A program made the translations under genes and the position numbers. Below are positions 1 to 8,565 of a stretch of DNA of 64,000 nucleotides, piece after piece. The stretch covers positions 1 through 64,000 of the forward strand of contig NZ_JABUAE010000005.1 of assembly GCF_013314535.1 (NCBI RefSeq), written 5' to 3'. The DNA comes from Bacillus sp. Xin1. Its GTDB lineage: Bacteria; Bacillota; Bacilli; Bacillales; Bacillaceae_G. Numbering within the stretch: the stretch's first letter is position 1; every line of letters starts with the position of its first letter. The notes under the pieces are model-generated. The model was given only the letters and a program-made list of their open reading frames with translations, was not told the DNA's origin and made no database searches.

Positions 1-60
1 AAAATAAAAATTGACGTTTCACGTTGTTTGTTTCGTTCAGTTTTCAAAGAACTTGTCCAT
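1..60 (-). promoter_or_regulatory. rRNA operon leader (upstream of a 16S gene outside the window)
   Basis: Read leftward, this stretch contains TTCTTTGAAAACTGAAC followed by the AACAAACAACGTGAAACGTC text that I recall lying just before 16S rRNA in the B. cereus group. It includes a boxA-like antitermination element at about 39-55. The 16S gene itself would begin left of position 1 and is not visible, so the assignment rests on recalled leader sequence plus the promoters behind it. Confidence 0.75.
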
Positions 61-80
61 CGCCGATTGGCGACTTCCTT

Positions 81-109
81 ATGATAGCATCTTCATTTTT
101 TGATGTCAA
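81..109 (-). promoter_or_regulatory. rrn promoter P2
   Basis: On the minus strand there is a -35 TTGACA (104-109), a 17-base spacer and a -10 TATCAT (81-86). It is the proximal one of two tandem promoters reading into the rRNA leader, as is usual for Bacillus rrn operons. A small GCC/GGC hairpin at 61-72 lies just downstream of the expected start. Confidence 0.75.
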
Positions 110-167
110 CTAAGTTTTTAAATTTCTTTTTTCGCTTTCTGCGTTTCCCGCATCAGCGACGTTTATT

Positions 168-196
168 AATATACCACCCTCATTTTAAAATCACAA
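168..196 (-). promoter_or_regulatory. rrn promoter P1
   Basis: On the minus strand there is a -35 TTGTGA (191-196), a 17-base spacer and a -10 TATATT (168-173). It lies about 87 bases upstream of the second promoter, and the tandem arrangement is typical of Bacillus rRNA operons. From 200 to 440 I see only AT-rich DNA separating this from the RND gene. Confidence 0.65.
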
Positions 197-470
197 GTGT
201 TTTTTAAAAAAAATATAAAAATGTTTTTCGTTTCATAATTCCACCTCTCTATTTCATATTAAATAGACTTTCTTCTCCCTTAATTCAACAGAACTTTTAA
301 ACACAAAACCCTCAAGCAACGCTCTAACTCTCACTTACAAAACCCTATCCCCTCTCTAATCTTAAGGATAAATTTAGAATATTTTTACATTTAATTAATG
401 AAAACATCCAGATTTTGTTATATAGTAACGAAGTAGGCTAAAAAACAACTTAAACGGAGGAATTACTTTT

Positions 471-3400
471 ATGGATAGGTTAACAAAATTCTCATTAAAA
501 AACCGAGCCGCTATTATCATCATGGTTTTTCTCATTTCTGTACTCGGCATTTATTCTGGTTCGAAATTACCAATGGAGTTTCTACCTAGTGTCGATAACC
601 CCGCAATAACTGTCACTACATTGTCTCAAGGGTTAGATGCTGAAACATTGACAAAAGAAGTAACCGAACCTCTCGAAAAAAAGTTTCGAAATTTGGAACA
701 CGTCGATACAATCACCTCTTCTACTTATGAAGGTTTATCACGCATCGATATCGCTTATAATTCTAAAGTTAATATGAAAGATGCCGCACGTGAAGTTGAA
801 AAAATCACTAACAACATGGCCTTCCAAAAAGAAATTACAAAACCAGTTGTCAGCCAACTTAACACCTCTATGATTCCACTTGCACAAATTACCGTACAAA
901 AACAAAATGGCTTTACAAAAGCAGACGAAAAACAAATCGAAAAAGAAATTATCCCGCAGCTTGAAAATATCGATGGGGTTGCTAACGTCATCTATTTCGG
1001 TAAATCAACATCTGAGTTATCAATCACGCTAGATACAGAGCAAATGAAAAACAAAAATATAACACCACAGCAAGTATTAACTGCTTTACAAGGAAAAGAA
1101 ACTTCCACTCCAGTTGGGCAAGTTACTGTTAATAACAAAGAGCACACCCTTCGTATCATTGGAAATGTAAAAAATATAAATGAAGTTAAAAACATGACAC
1201 TTGCACCTCAAGTGAAGTTACAGGATATTGCGCAAGTAGAAGCAAAACAACATTATGACACCATCTCACATATAAACGGCGAAGACGGAACTGCATTAAT
1301 TATTATGAAAGAACCTAGCAAAAATGCAGTTGAAATTGGAAAAGAAATCGATAAGAGAGTGAAAAACATAAGTAAAGAATATAAAGACACTTATACAATT
1401 AAGGTACTTTCCTCTACTCACGAACAAGTGGAAAATGCTGTTATGAGTATGGGGCAAGAAGTCATTTTAGGAGCAATTGCCGCGACCTTTATTATCTTAA
1501 TCTTTTTACGTAGCGTTCGAACAACTTTAATCGCTGTCGTTAGTATTCCGTTATCCATTTTACTAACACTATTTTTACTTGATCAATCTAATGTTACATT
1601 AAACATTTTAACACTCGGGGGCTTAGCGGTAGCAGTTGGTCGACTTGTTGACGATAGTATTGTTGTCATTGAAAATATTTTCCGGCGTTTACAAAAAGAC
1701 CACTTTTCAAAAGACATCATTCTAGATGCTACAAAAGAGGTAGCCGTAGCTATTACCTCTTCTACTTTAACAACAGTTGCTGTCTTTTTACCTATTGGTC
1801 TTGTATCAGGTACAATCGGTGAACTTATGTTACCTATGGTACTAGCAGTTGTATACTCTATACTTTCGTCATTAGTTATCGCACTAACAGTTGTTCCACT
1901 TATGGCATTTTTATTACTCAAAAAGACAAAACAACGAAGTCCAAAGCCTTCAAGAAAGTATATAGCTACTTTAAAATGGGCACTTTCGCATAAATTTATT
2001 ATTTTATTCTCTTCTTTCTTATTATTTGCCGGGTCAATCGCCGCTTATATATTGCTACCAAAAGCAAATATAAAATCAGAAGACGATACGATGCTTTCAA
2101 TTGAAATGACATTCCCAACAAATTACGACCTTGAATCCACAAAACAAACAGCTTTTGATTTTGAAAAAAAATTACTTTCGAACAACGATGTAAAAGATAT
2201 TATATTACGAATGGGATCCAGCGCAGAAGATGCCCAGTGGGGACAAACAATGAAAAGCAACCTTGCATCTATATTTGTAGTTTTTAAAAAAGGCACAGAT
2301 ATTGATCAATACATCAAAAAAATAAAAAAAGAACAGGCAGACTTCAAACCTGCCGAATTCGATTATATAAAAACAAGCTATTCAAGTTTTGGTGGAGGCA
2401 ACAACTTACAATTTAACGTAACAGCAAACAACGAAACAAACTTAAAGAAAGCTGCTAATATTGTCGAATCAAAACTAAAAAGTATTGACAGTCTTTCTAA
2501 AGTAAAAACAAATCTAGAAGAGTCAAAACAAGAATGGCAAATTCATATCGACCAAGCAAAAGCAGAACAGATCGGATTAACACCAGAAACAGCTGGGCAA
2601 CAAGTTTCATTCCTTATGAAGAAATCACCAATTGGACAATTAACAATCGACGATGAGAAAACAACAATCATGTTAGAGCATAAGAAAGAACAGATAAATA
2701 AGAAAGAAGATGTTCTTAATACAAATATTTTATCACCTATAACTGGACCAATTCCTTTAAAAGATATTGCAACGATTTCAGAGAAACAATTACAAACCGA
2801 AATTTTCCATAAAGATGGAAAAGAAACCATTCAAATAAGTGCTCAGGCAACAAATGATGATTTAAGTAAAGTAAGCGCCGAGGTAAATAAAGCAATATCT
2901 GAATTAGATTTACCAACCGGAGCAAAAGTTAACGTTGCTGGTGCAACTGAATCTATGCAAGAAAATTTCACAGATTTATTCAAAATCATGGGTATCGCAA
3001 TTGGGATTGTCTACTTAATTATGGTTATCACTTTTGGGCAGGCGCGAGCTCCATTTGCGATTTTATTCTCTTTACCATTAGCTGCTGTTGGCGGTATTTT
3101 AGGGCTAATCATTTCAAGAACACCAGTCGACTTAAATGCACTAATTGGCGCATTAATGCTAATTGGTATTGTCGTCACAAACGCTATCGTCTTAATTGAA
3201 CGCGTTCAACAAAATAGAGAACAAGGTATGACAACACGGGAAGCTTTACTAGAAGCAGGCTCTACAAGGCTAAGACCAATTATTATGACCGCCATTACAA
3301 CAATCGTAGCAATGTTGCCGTTATTATTCGGACAATCACAATCCGGCAGTATGGTTTCGAAAAGTTTAGCGGTTGTCGTAATCGGTGGTTTAGCAGTTTC

Positions 3401-3515
3401 AACTGTACTCACACTAGTTGTCGTTCCGGTTATGTATGAACTGTTAGATAAATTCGGCAAAAAGAGAAGCTCACGTAGAAAAATAGACTCTTCTATAGAT
3501 ACACCAAAAGCTTAA
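471..3515 (+). CDS. RND family efflux transporter (AcrB/SwrC-like)
   Basis: This is a proton-driven exporter of the resistance-nodulation-division superfamily, acting in the cytoplasmic membrane. At 1014 residues it has the full family length. It shows the typical order: TM1 (about 15-32), a large outer loop with porter subdomains, TM2-TM6 (about 330-490), a second large loop, and TM8-TM12 (about 840-990). The TM4 motif GRLVDDSIVVIENI carries the acidic proton-relay residues. The ATG follows CGGAGGA by about 10 bases. It stands alone between the rrn promoters and a terminator, with no adaptor (MFP) gene beside it, as for B. subtilis SwrC. Surfactant, lipid or drug could be the substrate; the sequence does not say which. 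Confidence 0.92.
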   Translation: MDRLTKFSLKNRAAIIIMVFLISVLGIYSGSKLPMEFLPSVDNPAITVTTLSQGLDAETLTKEVTEPLEKKFRNLEHVDTITSSTYEGLSRIDIAYNSKVNMKDAAREVEKITNNMAFQKEITKPVVSQLNTSMIPLAQITVQKQNGFTKADEKQIEKEIIPQLENIDGVANVIYFGKSTSELSITLDTEQMKNKNITPQQVLTALQGKETSTPVGQVTVNNKEHTLRIIGNVKNINEVKNMTLAPQVKLQDIAQVEAKQHYDTISHINGEDGTALIIMKEPSKNAVEIGKEIDKRVKNISKEYKDTYTIKVLSSTHEQVENAVMSMGQEVILGAIAATFIILIFLRSVRTTLIAVVSIPLSILLTLFLLDQSNVTLNILTLGGLAVAVGRLVDDSIVVIENIFRRLQKDHFSKDIILDATKEVAVAITSSTLTTVAVFLPIGLVSGTIGELMLPMVLAVVYSILSSLVIALTVVPLMAFLLLKKTKQRSPKPSRKYIATLKWALSHKFIILFSSFLLFAGSIAAYILLPKANIKSEDDTMLSIEMTFPTNYDLESTKQTAFDFEKKLLSNNDVKDIILRMGSSAEDAQWGQTMKSNLASIFVVFKKGTDIDQYIKKIKKEQADFKPAEFDYIKTSYSSFGGGNNLQFNVTANNETNLKKAANIVESKLKSIDSLSKVKTNLEESKQEWQIHIDQAKAEQIGLTPETAGQQVSFLMKKSPIGQLTIDDEKTTIMLEHKKEQINKKEDVLNTNILSPITGPIPLKDIATISEKQLQTEIFHKDGKETIQISAQATNDDLSKVSAEVNKAISELDLPTGAKVNVAGATESMQENFTDLFKIMGIAIGIVYLIMVITFGQARAPFAILFSLPLAAVGGILGLIISRTPVDLNALIGALMLIGIVVTNAIVLIERVQQNREQGMTTREALLEAGSTRLRPIIMTAITTIVAMLPLLFGQSQSGSMVSKSLAVVVIGGLAVSTVLTLVVVPVMYELLDKFGKKRSSRRKIDSSIDTPKA

Positions 3516-3520
3516 CACCA

Positions 3521-3556
3521 AAAACGTTATCTTCCGTTCTGGAGATAACGTTTTTT
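3521..3556 (+). terminator. Terminator after the RND gene
   Basis: A 12-base stem (3521-3532 with 3543-3554) begins 6 bases after the RND stop codon and is followed by a T-run. Confidence 0.85.
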
Positions 3557-3590
3557 ATTTCTACTATGATATGCAATTATAATTTTATGA

Positions 3591-4115
3591 CTACTCATTC
3601 ATATAAGTCATCACTTCATCTATATAGCCTTCTAACGGTTGTCCAGAATCTACAATAAGGTATGTAAACTCAGACGGACGTTTACTACCATCTAACCATT
3701 TCTTAAACACTTCTTCAGATTCCACCTTTCTAATTTGACTTATCATTCGTTTTCGCTTCTTTAACCTATTATTAATCTCCTCTATATCATTAAGGTAACA
3801 TTCAACATATTTATATTTCACATTATACTTCTTAGACACCTTTATTCCCTTTTCTAACATTTCTATATAGAGACACGGGCTATCCAATATTACACTATGT
3901 CCCCTAGACAAATGAAAATCTATTAATGCCCATTCGATTTCGTACGAAATTCCGCCGGCGGCTGTTGTTTCAATCTGACGAGTTTCCAACGACTGGAGTA
4001 AGACTGTTTTTACAATATCATGATCAATAACAATTGCACCTGTATTTTTTGCTACACGTCTAGCAAGCGTTGATTTTCCTGAACCCGGAAAACCTGACAT
4101 TTGAAGAAAAAACAT
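3591..4115 (-). CDS. P-loop AAA/zeta-type kinase-like ATPase
   Basis: This is a 174-residue cytoplasmic NTPase. It starts at ATG 4115 behind AGGGAAGGTG, 6 bases away; a longer open frame upstream runs back over the pstA terminator and is not supported. The Walker A motif GFPGSGKST lies at residues 8-16, followed by DHD (about 33-35) and a charged C-terminal lid (RLKKRKRM). This layout matches small kinases of the AAA_33/zeta/gluconokinase-like group that phosphorylate small molecules. The substrate cannot be told. It sits alone behind the terminator of the pst operon and has no antitoxin partner, so I do not call it a toxin. Confidence 0.75.
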   Translation of the reverse strand: MFFLQMSGFPGSGKSTLARRVAKNTGAIVIDHDIVKTVLLQSLETRQIETTAAGGISYEIEWALIDFHLSRGHSVILDSPCLYIEMLEKGIKVSKKYNVKYKYVECYLNDIEEINNRLKKRKRMISQIRKVESEEVFKKWLDGSKRPSEFTYLIVDSGQPLEGYIDEVMTYMNE

Positions 4116-4234
4116 AAAAACACCTTCCCTATTCACATTCCAATATTTATTTATACCATTACATATACACCCCCTTTCCCTTATACTCCTCCTATAGATG
4201 AAACTACTTGATTCATCTCGCATATAAAACCTAC

Positions 4235-4270
4235 AAAAAGCCCCCTGTTTTTTACAAACAGGGGGCTTCT
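4235..4270 (-). terminator. Terminator of the pstSCA operon
   Basis: A strong GC-rich stem (AGCCCCCTGTTT with its complement, 4239-4268) is followed on the minus strand by a T-run. It ends transcription directly after pstA, before any pstB gene could be reached. Confidence 0.85.
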
Positions 4271-4292
4271 CATCTATTAAGGGTACAAGCAT

Positions 4293-5210
4293 TTAAGCTG
4301 CTTTTACTTTCGTTGTTTTACGAGATTTCTTAACTCCCGTAAAACGTTTATGAAGTACAGATGCAGTAAAACGAGCAATGATATTAAACAGTAATACCAT
4401 AATAATTAATACTGCTGCTGATTTTGTTGCAATTAACTTCGCATCCGGAATAATTCCTTCAGAGTTTAATTTCCAAATATGAACTGCTAATGTTTCAGCT
4501 GGTCGAAATGGATTCAATGGATGCGCAGGACTTGAGAAGTCCGCTGCAGAATTTAAAATCGGTGATGTTAATCCCGCTGTATAAATTAATGCCGCTGCCT
4601 CACCAAATATACGCCCCGCCGCTAAAATAACCCCCGTAATAATTTGCGGCAATGATGTCGGGAGAATAATTCGTACAATCGTTTGCCACTTTGTCGCACC
4701 AAGCCCAAGACTTGCTTCTTTTACATTAGACGGAACTTCTGTAATTGCACTTTCACAAACACGTGTTAAACCTGGTAAATTCAAAATCGTTAAAGCGAGC
4801 GCACCACCCATTACCGTATAGCCCCAACCTGTCATCGTAACAAATACTAATAAACCGAATAGACCAACAACGATAGAAGGTAATGATGCCATCGTTTCAA
4901 TACATAAACGAACAAACCCTAAAAAACGCCCTTGCTTTGCATACTCTGCAAGATAAATCCCTGCTCCTAATCCAAGTGGAATTGAAATAACTAGTGTAAT
5001 AACAAGCATATAGAAAGAGTTGAATAATTGCGGACCAATTCCACCTCCAGCTCTTGTATTGCTTGGTTCTCCGAATAAGAAACTTGGATCCCAAAATCCC
5101 CAGCCCTTTTGCAGAATTTCATATACTAGAAAAACAAGTAAAGCTACTACGAATGCTGCAACAGCATATAAAATTCCCGTCCAAATATTATTTATTTTTC
5201 GTGCGTTCAT
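4293..5210 (-). CDS. pstA: Phosphate ABC transporter permease PstA
   Basis: This is one of the two membrane subunits of the high-affinity phosphate importer. It has 305 residues, with TM1 at about 10-33 and five further helices. The cytoplasmic EAA loop, about residues 170-195 (EASLGLGATKWQTIVRIILP), docks the PstB ATPase. It lies 2 bases after pstC, so the two are co-transcribed. A terminator follows immediately, and the usual pstB and phoU genes are absent here. The ATPase must therefore be encoded elsewhere in the genome. Confidence 0.95.
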   Translation of the reverse strand: MNARKINNIWTGILYAVAAFVVALLVFLVYEILQKGWGFWDPSFLFGEPSNTRAGGGIGPQLFNSFYMLVITLVISIPLGLGAGIYLAEYAKQGRFLGFVRLCIETMASLPSIVVGLFGLLVFVTMTGWGYTVMGGALALTILNLPGLTRVCESAITEVPSNVKEASLGLGATKWQTIVRIILPTSLPQIITGVILAAGRIFGEAAALIYTAGLTSPILNSAADFSSPAHPLNPFRPAETLAVHIWKLNSEGIIPDAKLIATKSAAVLIIMVLLFNIIARFTASVLHKRFTGVKKSRKTTKVKAA

Positions 5211-5212
5211 CG

Positions 5213-6103
5213 TTATCGTTCACCTCTTTGGCCAATTGCTCGAATTACTAAAATGAATAGGAATGAAATAACAAGTAATATCATTGCCAATGTCCATAAA
5301 GCGTTATTCCAGGCAGTTCCATTTAGCGTATTCGTCATATCCATTGTTAAAATACCCGTTAATGTCGCCGTCGGACTATATATTCCTTCTGGCAATTTAA
5401 TCGTATTTCCGATTACCATTTGAACCGCTAGCGCTTCACCGAACGCACGAGCTAACCCGAGAACAACCCCTGTTAAAATACCTTTTTTTGCAGCCGGCAC
5501 AATAACACGGCTAATCGCTTGCCATTTCGTCGAACCTAAACCATAAGAGGCCTCCAAGTAATCAAATGGAACTGAGCGTATTGCATCGGAAGCAATGCTA
5601 GCAATAGTAGGTAAAATCATAATACTTAGCACAATAATACCTGCAATTAAACTAAAACCAACGCCACCGAATGAATCACGTAAAAGCGGAACTAAAATCG
5701 TAACCCCTAATAAACCATATACTACCGAAGGAATACCAACTAATAACTCCAAAACAGGCTTTAGTACTTTATTCCCAAACTTTGGTGAAATTAAATTCAT
5801 AAATATCGCAAGAGCTAGCGCAATTGGTGCACTAATAACGACTGCACCTAATGAAACGAGTGTTGATCCCACAATAAAGATAACAGCACCAAATGAACCT
5901 TGATCAGCATTCGGATTCCATTTCGTTGACGTCAATACCTCAGAAAATGAAATACCACTTTGCGTAAAAGATTGAATTCCTTTCCCACAAATAAATGCAA
6001 TAATTGCTAATGTAACAAGAACAATAAATATACCGCAAAACGTAACAAGTGTTCTTCCGATATATTCACTTTTTACATAATTAATTTGTTTTTTCCCCTT
6101 CAT
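5213..6103 (-). CDS. pstC: Phosphate ABC transporter permease PstC
   Basis: This is the second membrane subunit of the phosphate importer, about 296 residues, with six predicted helices. Its EAA loop, about residues 188-215 (EASYGLGSTKWQAISRVIVP), resembles that of PstA. The start is taken at ATG 6103 (MKGKKQINY). An in-frame TTG at 6142 and a GTG at 6121 are alternatives, and no site has a strong Shine-Dalgarno, so the N-terminus is uncertain by up to 13 residues. It follows pstS by about 70 bases. Confidence 0.93.
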   Translation of the reverse strand: MKGKKQINYVKSEYIGRTLVTFCGIFIVLVTLAIIAFICGKGIQSFTQSGISFSEVLTSTKWNPNADQGSFGAVIFIVGSTLVSLGAVVISAPIALALAIFMNLISPKFGNKVLKPVLELLVGIPSVVYGLLGVTILVPLLRDSFGGVGFSLIAGIIVLSIMILPTIASIASDAIRSVPFDYLEASYGLGSTKWQAISRVIVPAAKKGILTGVVLGLARAFGEALAVQMVIGNTIKLPEGIYSPTATLTGILTMDMTNTLNGTAWNNALWTLAMILLVISFLFILVIRAIGQRGER

Positions 6104-6173
6104 CACAGGACATGACCCCACTTTATAGATTGAAATGAACAAGACTGACCTCGCAGCCAGCCCCGTTGAATGT

Positions 6174-7076
6174 TTACTTATTCAATTTAGACATCGGGAT
6201 ATAACCCATATCTTCAACTTGTTTTTCGAAGTCCTTACCTTTTACATAATCGATATAAGCTTTTGTAGCTTCTTTCGCTTCCCCTTTTGTTACCATATAC
6301 TCATAAGACCAGAATGGATACTTGCCAGAAGAAATATTTTCAACTTTCGGCTCTGCACCATCAATCTTCACAGTTTGTAATGCACCTTTTTTATCGCCCA
6401 CCATATAAGACATTGCAAGATAACTAATAGAGCCAGGAGTAGAGTTAATCGCTTGTTCTACTGCACCGTTAGAATCTTGTGTTGTACCTGTTCCATCGTT
6501 AATCTTCGCATCTTTCATAATTGTTTTTTCAAATGTAGCACGTGTACCAGAAGATGCTGGACGGTTGATTACATTAATTTTCTCATCTTTACCGCCTAGC
6601 TCTTTCCAGTTTGTAACTTTCCCGCTGAAGATATCTTGTACTTGTTTCACAGTTAAGTTGTCGACCTTCACATCTTTATTTACAACAAGCGCAAATGCAA
6701 TACCTGCCACTTTGTTATCTACTAATTCTTTCGCTTTTTCTGGATCTTTTATTTTATCTGCAGATGGAACATCAGAGTTACCGATTTGAACCGCACCGGA
6801 AGCTACTTGGTTAATCCCTGTTCCACTACCGCCACCTTGAACTTGAATAGAAACGTTTGGATTCTTTTCCATGAATTTTTTACCTGCTTCTTCAGCAAGA
6901 GGTTGAAGAGCTGTAGAACCAGCTGCTGCAATTGTACCTGACAATTCTTGTTTTGCATCATTGTTTCCTTGTGCTTTTCCTTCGCTATTTGCACTTTCTG
7001 ATTTACCACATCCAACTAAAGCACCAGCAACCACCAATGCCGCTAACGAAAACTTCAAACCTTTTTTCATAACCAT
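6174..7076 (-). CDS. pstS: Phosphate-binding lipoprotein PstS
   Basis: This extracellular phosphate receptor feeds the PstCA permease. It has about 300 residues. A lipoprotein signal with lipobox LVGC lies near residue 20, then a charged linker, then the PBP fold with AAGSTALQPLAEEAG and the phosphate-contacting GGGSGTGINQ and RPASSGTRATFE motifs. ATG 7076 lies 8 bases behind GGGGG; ATG 7070 two codons later is nearly as good. Longer frames starting further upstream lack a ribosome site. It is the first gene of pstSCA, and Pho-box-like repeats lie about 200 bases upstream. Confidence 0.95.
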   Translation of the reverse strand: MVMKKGLKFSLAALVVAGALVGCGKSESANSEGKAQGNNDAKQELSGTIAAAGSTALQPLAEEAGKKFMEKNPNVSIQVQGGGSGTGINQVASGAVQIGNSDVPSADKIKDPEKAKELVDNKVAGIAFALVVNKDVKVDNLTVKQVQDIFSGKVTNWKELGGKDEKINVINRPASSGTRATFEKTIMKDAKINDGTGTTQDSNGAVEQAINSTPGSISYLAMSYMVGDKKGALQTVKIDGAEPKVENISSGKYPFWSYEYMVTKGEAKEATKAYIDYVKGKDFEKQVEDMGYIPMSKLNK

Positions 7077-7276
7077 GTCTTGTACCCCCATTTGGATTAT
7101 CACTTTTTCACATTCATTGACTTCTTCGAACACAAATTCATTGTAGGACAATAATATTATGTTAGTGTTAAGCAATTTTTAATTTTAAGTAAATAGAGGT
7201 AACATGCCTCAAAACCTATATACATCACCTCTTTGCATTTAAAAAACCAAAAGAATCCACACAAATTATCCCATAT

Positions 7277-7313
7277 TGTAAATTTACTTTTAATAATGTA
7301 AATTTAACGTAAA
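7277..7313 (-). promoter_or_regulatory. Pho-box-like direct repeats upstream of pstS
   Basis: On the minus strand, TTTACA/TTTACG hexamers lie at 7308-7313, 7297-7302 and 7277-7282. The first two are 11 bases apart and the third about two helical turns on. This resembles the TT(A/T)ACA-N5 repeats bound by PhoP in Bacillus. It is a visual match without scoring. Confidence 0.45.
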
Positions 7314-7486
7314 TAAAACCTTATTTTTCACTACCGATATTAAAACTACATTTACAAATCCCCTCATTTTTTGAACTTTAGAGATGTTATCTTCTATTCA
7401 TCCCACATAATTTTAGTAATATTTTTCTATACAACAAAATAAATTGGAACAATTCTAAAAATAATTGAATATTTTTAAAGTACCAA

Positions 7487-7516
7487 TTGACAACATCATC
7501 CAATGTAACCTACTAT
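7487..7516 (+). promoter_or_regulatory. Probable feoAB promoter
   Basis: The site has -35 TTGACA (7487-7492), an 18-base spacer and -10 TACTAT (7511-7516). The expected start, near 7523, falls at the edge of the inverted repeat at 7526-7551. Confidence 0.6.
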
Positions 7517-7525
7517 ATTAGTAGC

Positions 7526-7551
7526 AAAAAGTTTCCCTCGGCAAACTTTTT
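7526..7551 (+). promoter_or_regulatory. DtxR/MntR-like operator or leader hairpin before feoA
   Basis: This is a perfect 9-base inverted repeat around an 8-base centre. The minus strand reads TTTGCCGAGGGAAACT, very close to the MntR boxes I recall from B. subtilis mnt promoters. It overlaps the expected transcription start of feoAB, where a bound repressor would block initiation. It could also fold in RNA, and the T-run makes it terminator-like, so attenuation is an alternative reading. Confidence 0.55.
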
Positions 7552-7588
7552 AAATCAAAACTAAAAATATAGAGAAGAGGTAACTTTT

Positions 7589-7846
7589 ATGGTATCGGCT
7601 AATATCAAACCCCTTTCAAGTTTTCAAACAGGGCAGTTTGTACAAATCGAGAAGATACAATTAGAAGGAACTATGAAACGTCGATTATTAGATCTAGGCT
7701 TTATTCCCGGAGCTACTATTAAAGTATTGCAAAAAAGCCCGCTCGGAGATCCAATTGCTTATCAAGTAAGCAATACAACCATTGCACTGCGTAGTGAAGA
7801 AAGCTCCCTTATTTTCGGGAGAATACTAGGAGATGATTCAAAATGA
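7589..7846 (+). CDS. feoA: Ferrous iron transport protein FeoA
   Basis: This is an 85-residue cytoplasmic SH3-like protein that supports FeoB. Its core GTMKRRLLDLGFIPGATIKVL is the typical FeoA segment (RLxxLGFxPGxxI). The ATG follows AGAGGTAAC. Its TGA overlaps the ATG of the next gene by four bases, implying translational coupling with the FeoB GTPase. Confidence 0.93.
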   Translation: MVSANIKPLSSFQTGQFVQIEKIQLEGTMKRRLLDLGFIPGATIKVLQKSPLGDPIAYQVSNTTIALRSEESSLIFGRILGDDSK

Positions 7847-8565
7847 TAAAACATCGTATTGCACTAGCAGGAAACCCTAATACCGGGAAAAGTACATTAT
7901 TTAATACATTAACAGGGTTAAAACAACATACTGGAAACTGGACTGGAAAAACAGTCTTAAAAGCAGAAGGCGAATATGAACATAACGGAAGTATATATAC
8001 AGTCATCGATTTACCTGGAACATACTCCTTGTATTCAAACTCTACAGATGAAGAAGTGGCACGTGATTATATTATTTTTGAAAAACCTGAAGTAACTGTT
8101 GTTGTGGTGGATGCAACCGCAATGGAAAGAAATTTAAATTTAGCTTTGCAAGTTATGGAAATGACGAAAGATGTTGTTGTTTGCGTTAACCTAATAGATG
8201 AAGCAGAGAAAAAGGGTATTGTCATCGATGAGAAAAAATTAGCAAAATCACTTGGAGTTCCTGTAGTGAAAATCTCAGCTCGAAACCGTGTAGGAATCGG
8301 CCAATTGCTAAGTGTAATTGCTAAAGTAGCAAATAAAAAACTAATTCCTACACCAGTTCAAATTACTTATAATGAACAAATTGAAAATATGATTCAGGAA
8401 TTAGAACCAGAGATTTATAAAGTGTTCGGGGATACTTATCCGGCACGCTGGGTGGCACTCCGCATATTAGATGGAGATAAAAATTTTCTAGCAGCACTCC
8501 AAAAACATCATAAGGAACCGCTTGTAAGGGAGGTCGTCATAAATGGAATCTCACTCAGCCAATAA
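7843..8565 (+). CDS. feoB: FeoB GTPase domain as a separate protein
   Basis: This 240-residue protein corresponds to the soluble N-terminal part of FeoB. It has G1 GNPNTGKST (about 9-17), switch I around GNWTGKTV, G3 DLPGTYSL and G4 NLIDEAEKKG, followed by the helical GDI-like region (about 170-235, with ARWVALRILDGD). It stops before any membrane segment. The rest of FeoB starts in the +1 frame 23 bases before this stop, with its own ribosome site. It is therefore either a genuine two-protein FeoB or an old frameshift. Most FeoB proteins are single chains of roughly 650-780 residues. Confidence 0.85.
   Translation: MIKHRIALAGNPNTGKSTLFNTLTGLKQHTGNWTGKTVLKAEGEYEHNGSIYTVIDLPGTYSLYSNSTDEEVARDYIIFEKPEVTVVVVDATAMERNLNLALQVMEMTKDVVVCVNLIDEAEKKGIVIDEKKLAKSLGVPVVKISARNRVGIGQLLSVIAKVANKKLIPTPVQITYNEQIENMIQELEPEIYKVFGDTYPARWVALRILDGDKNFLAALQKHHKEPLVREVVINGISLSQ

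Noticed and set aside
3591-4115. Zeta toxin of a toxin-antitoxin system
   Set aside because: The fold family fits loosely, but there is no antitoxin gene beside it and the protein is shorter than typical zeta toxins.
4116-4292. Longer N-terminus for the P-loop kinase
   Set aside because: It would read through the pstA terminator hairpin and lacks a ribosome site, while ATG 4115 has a good one.
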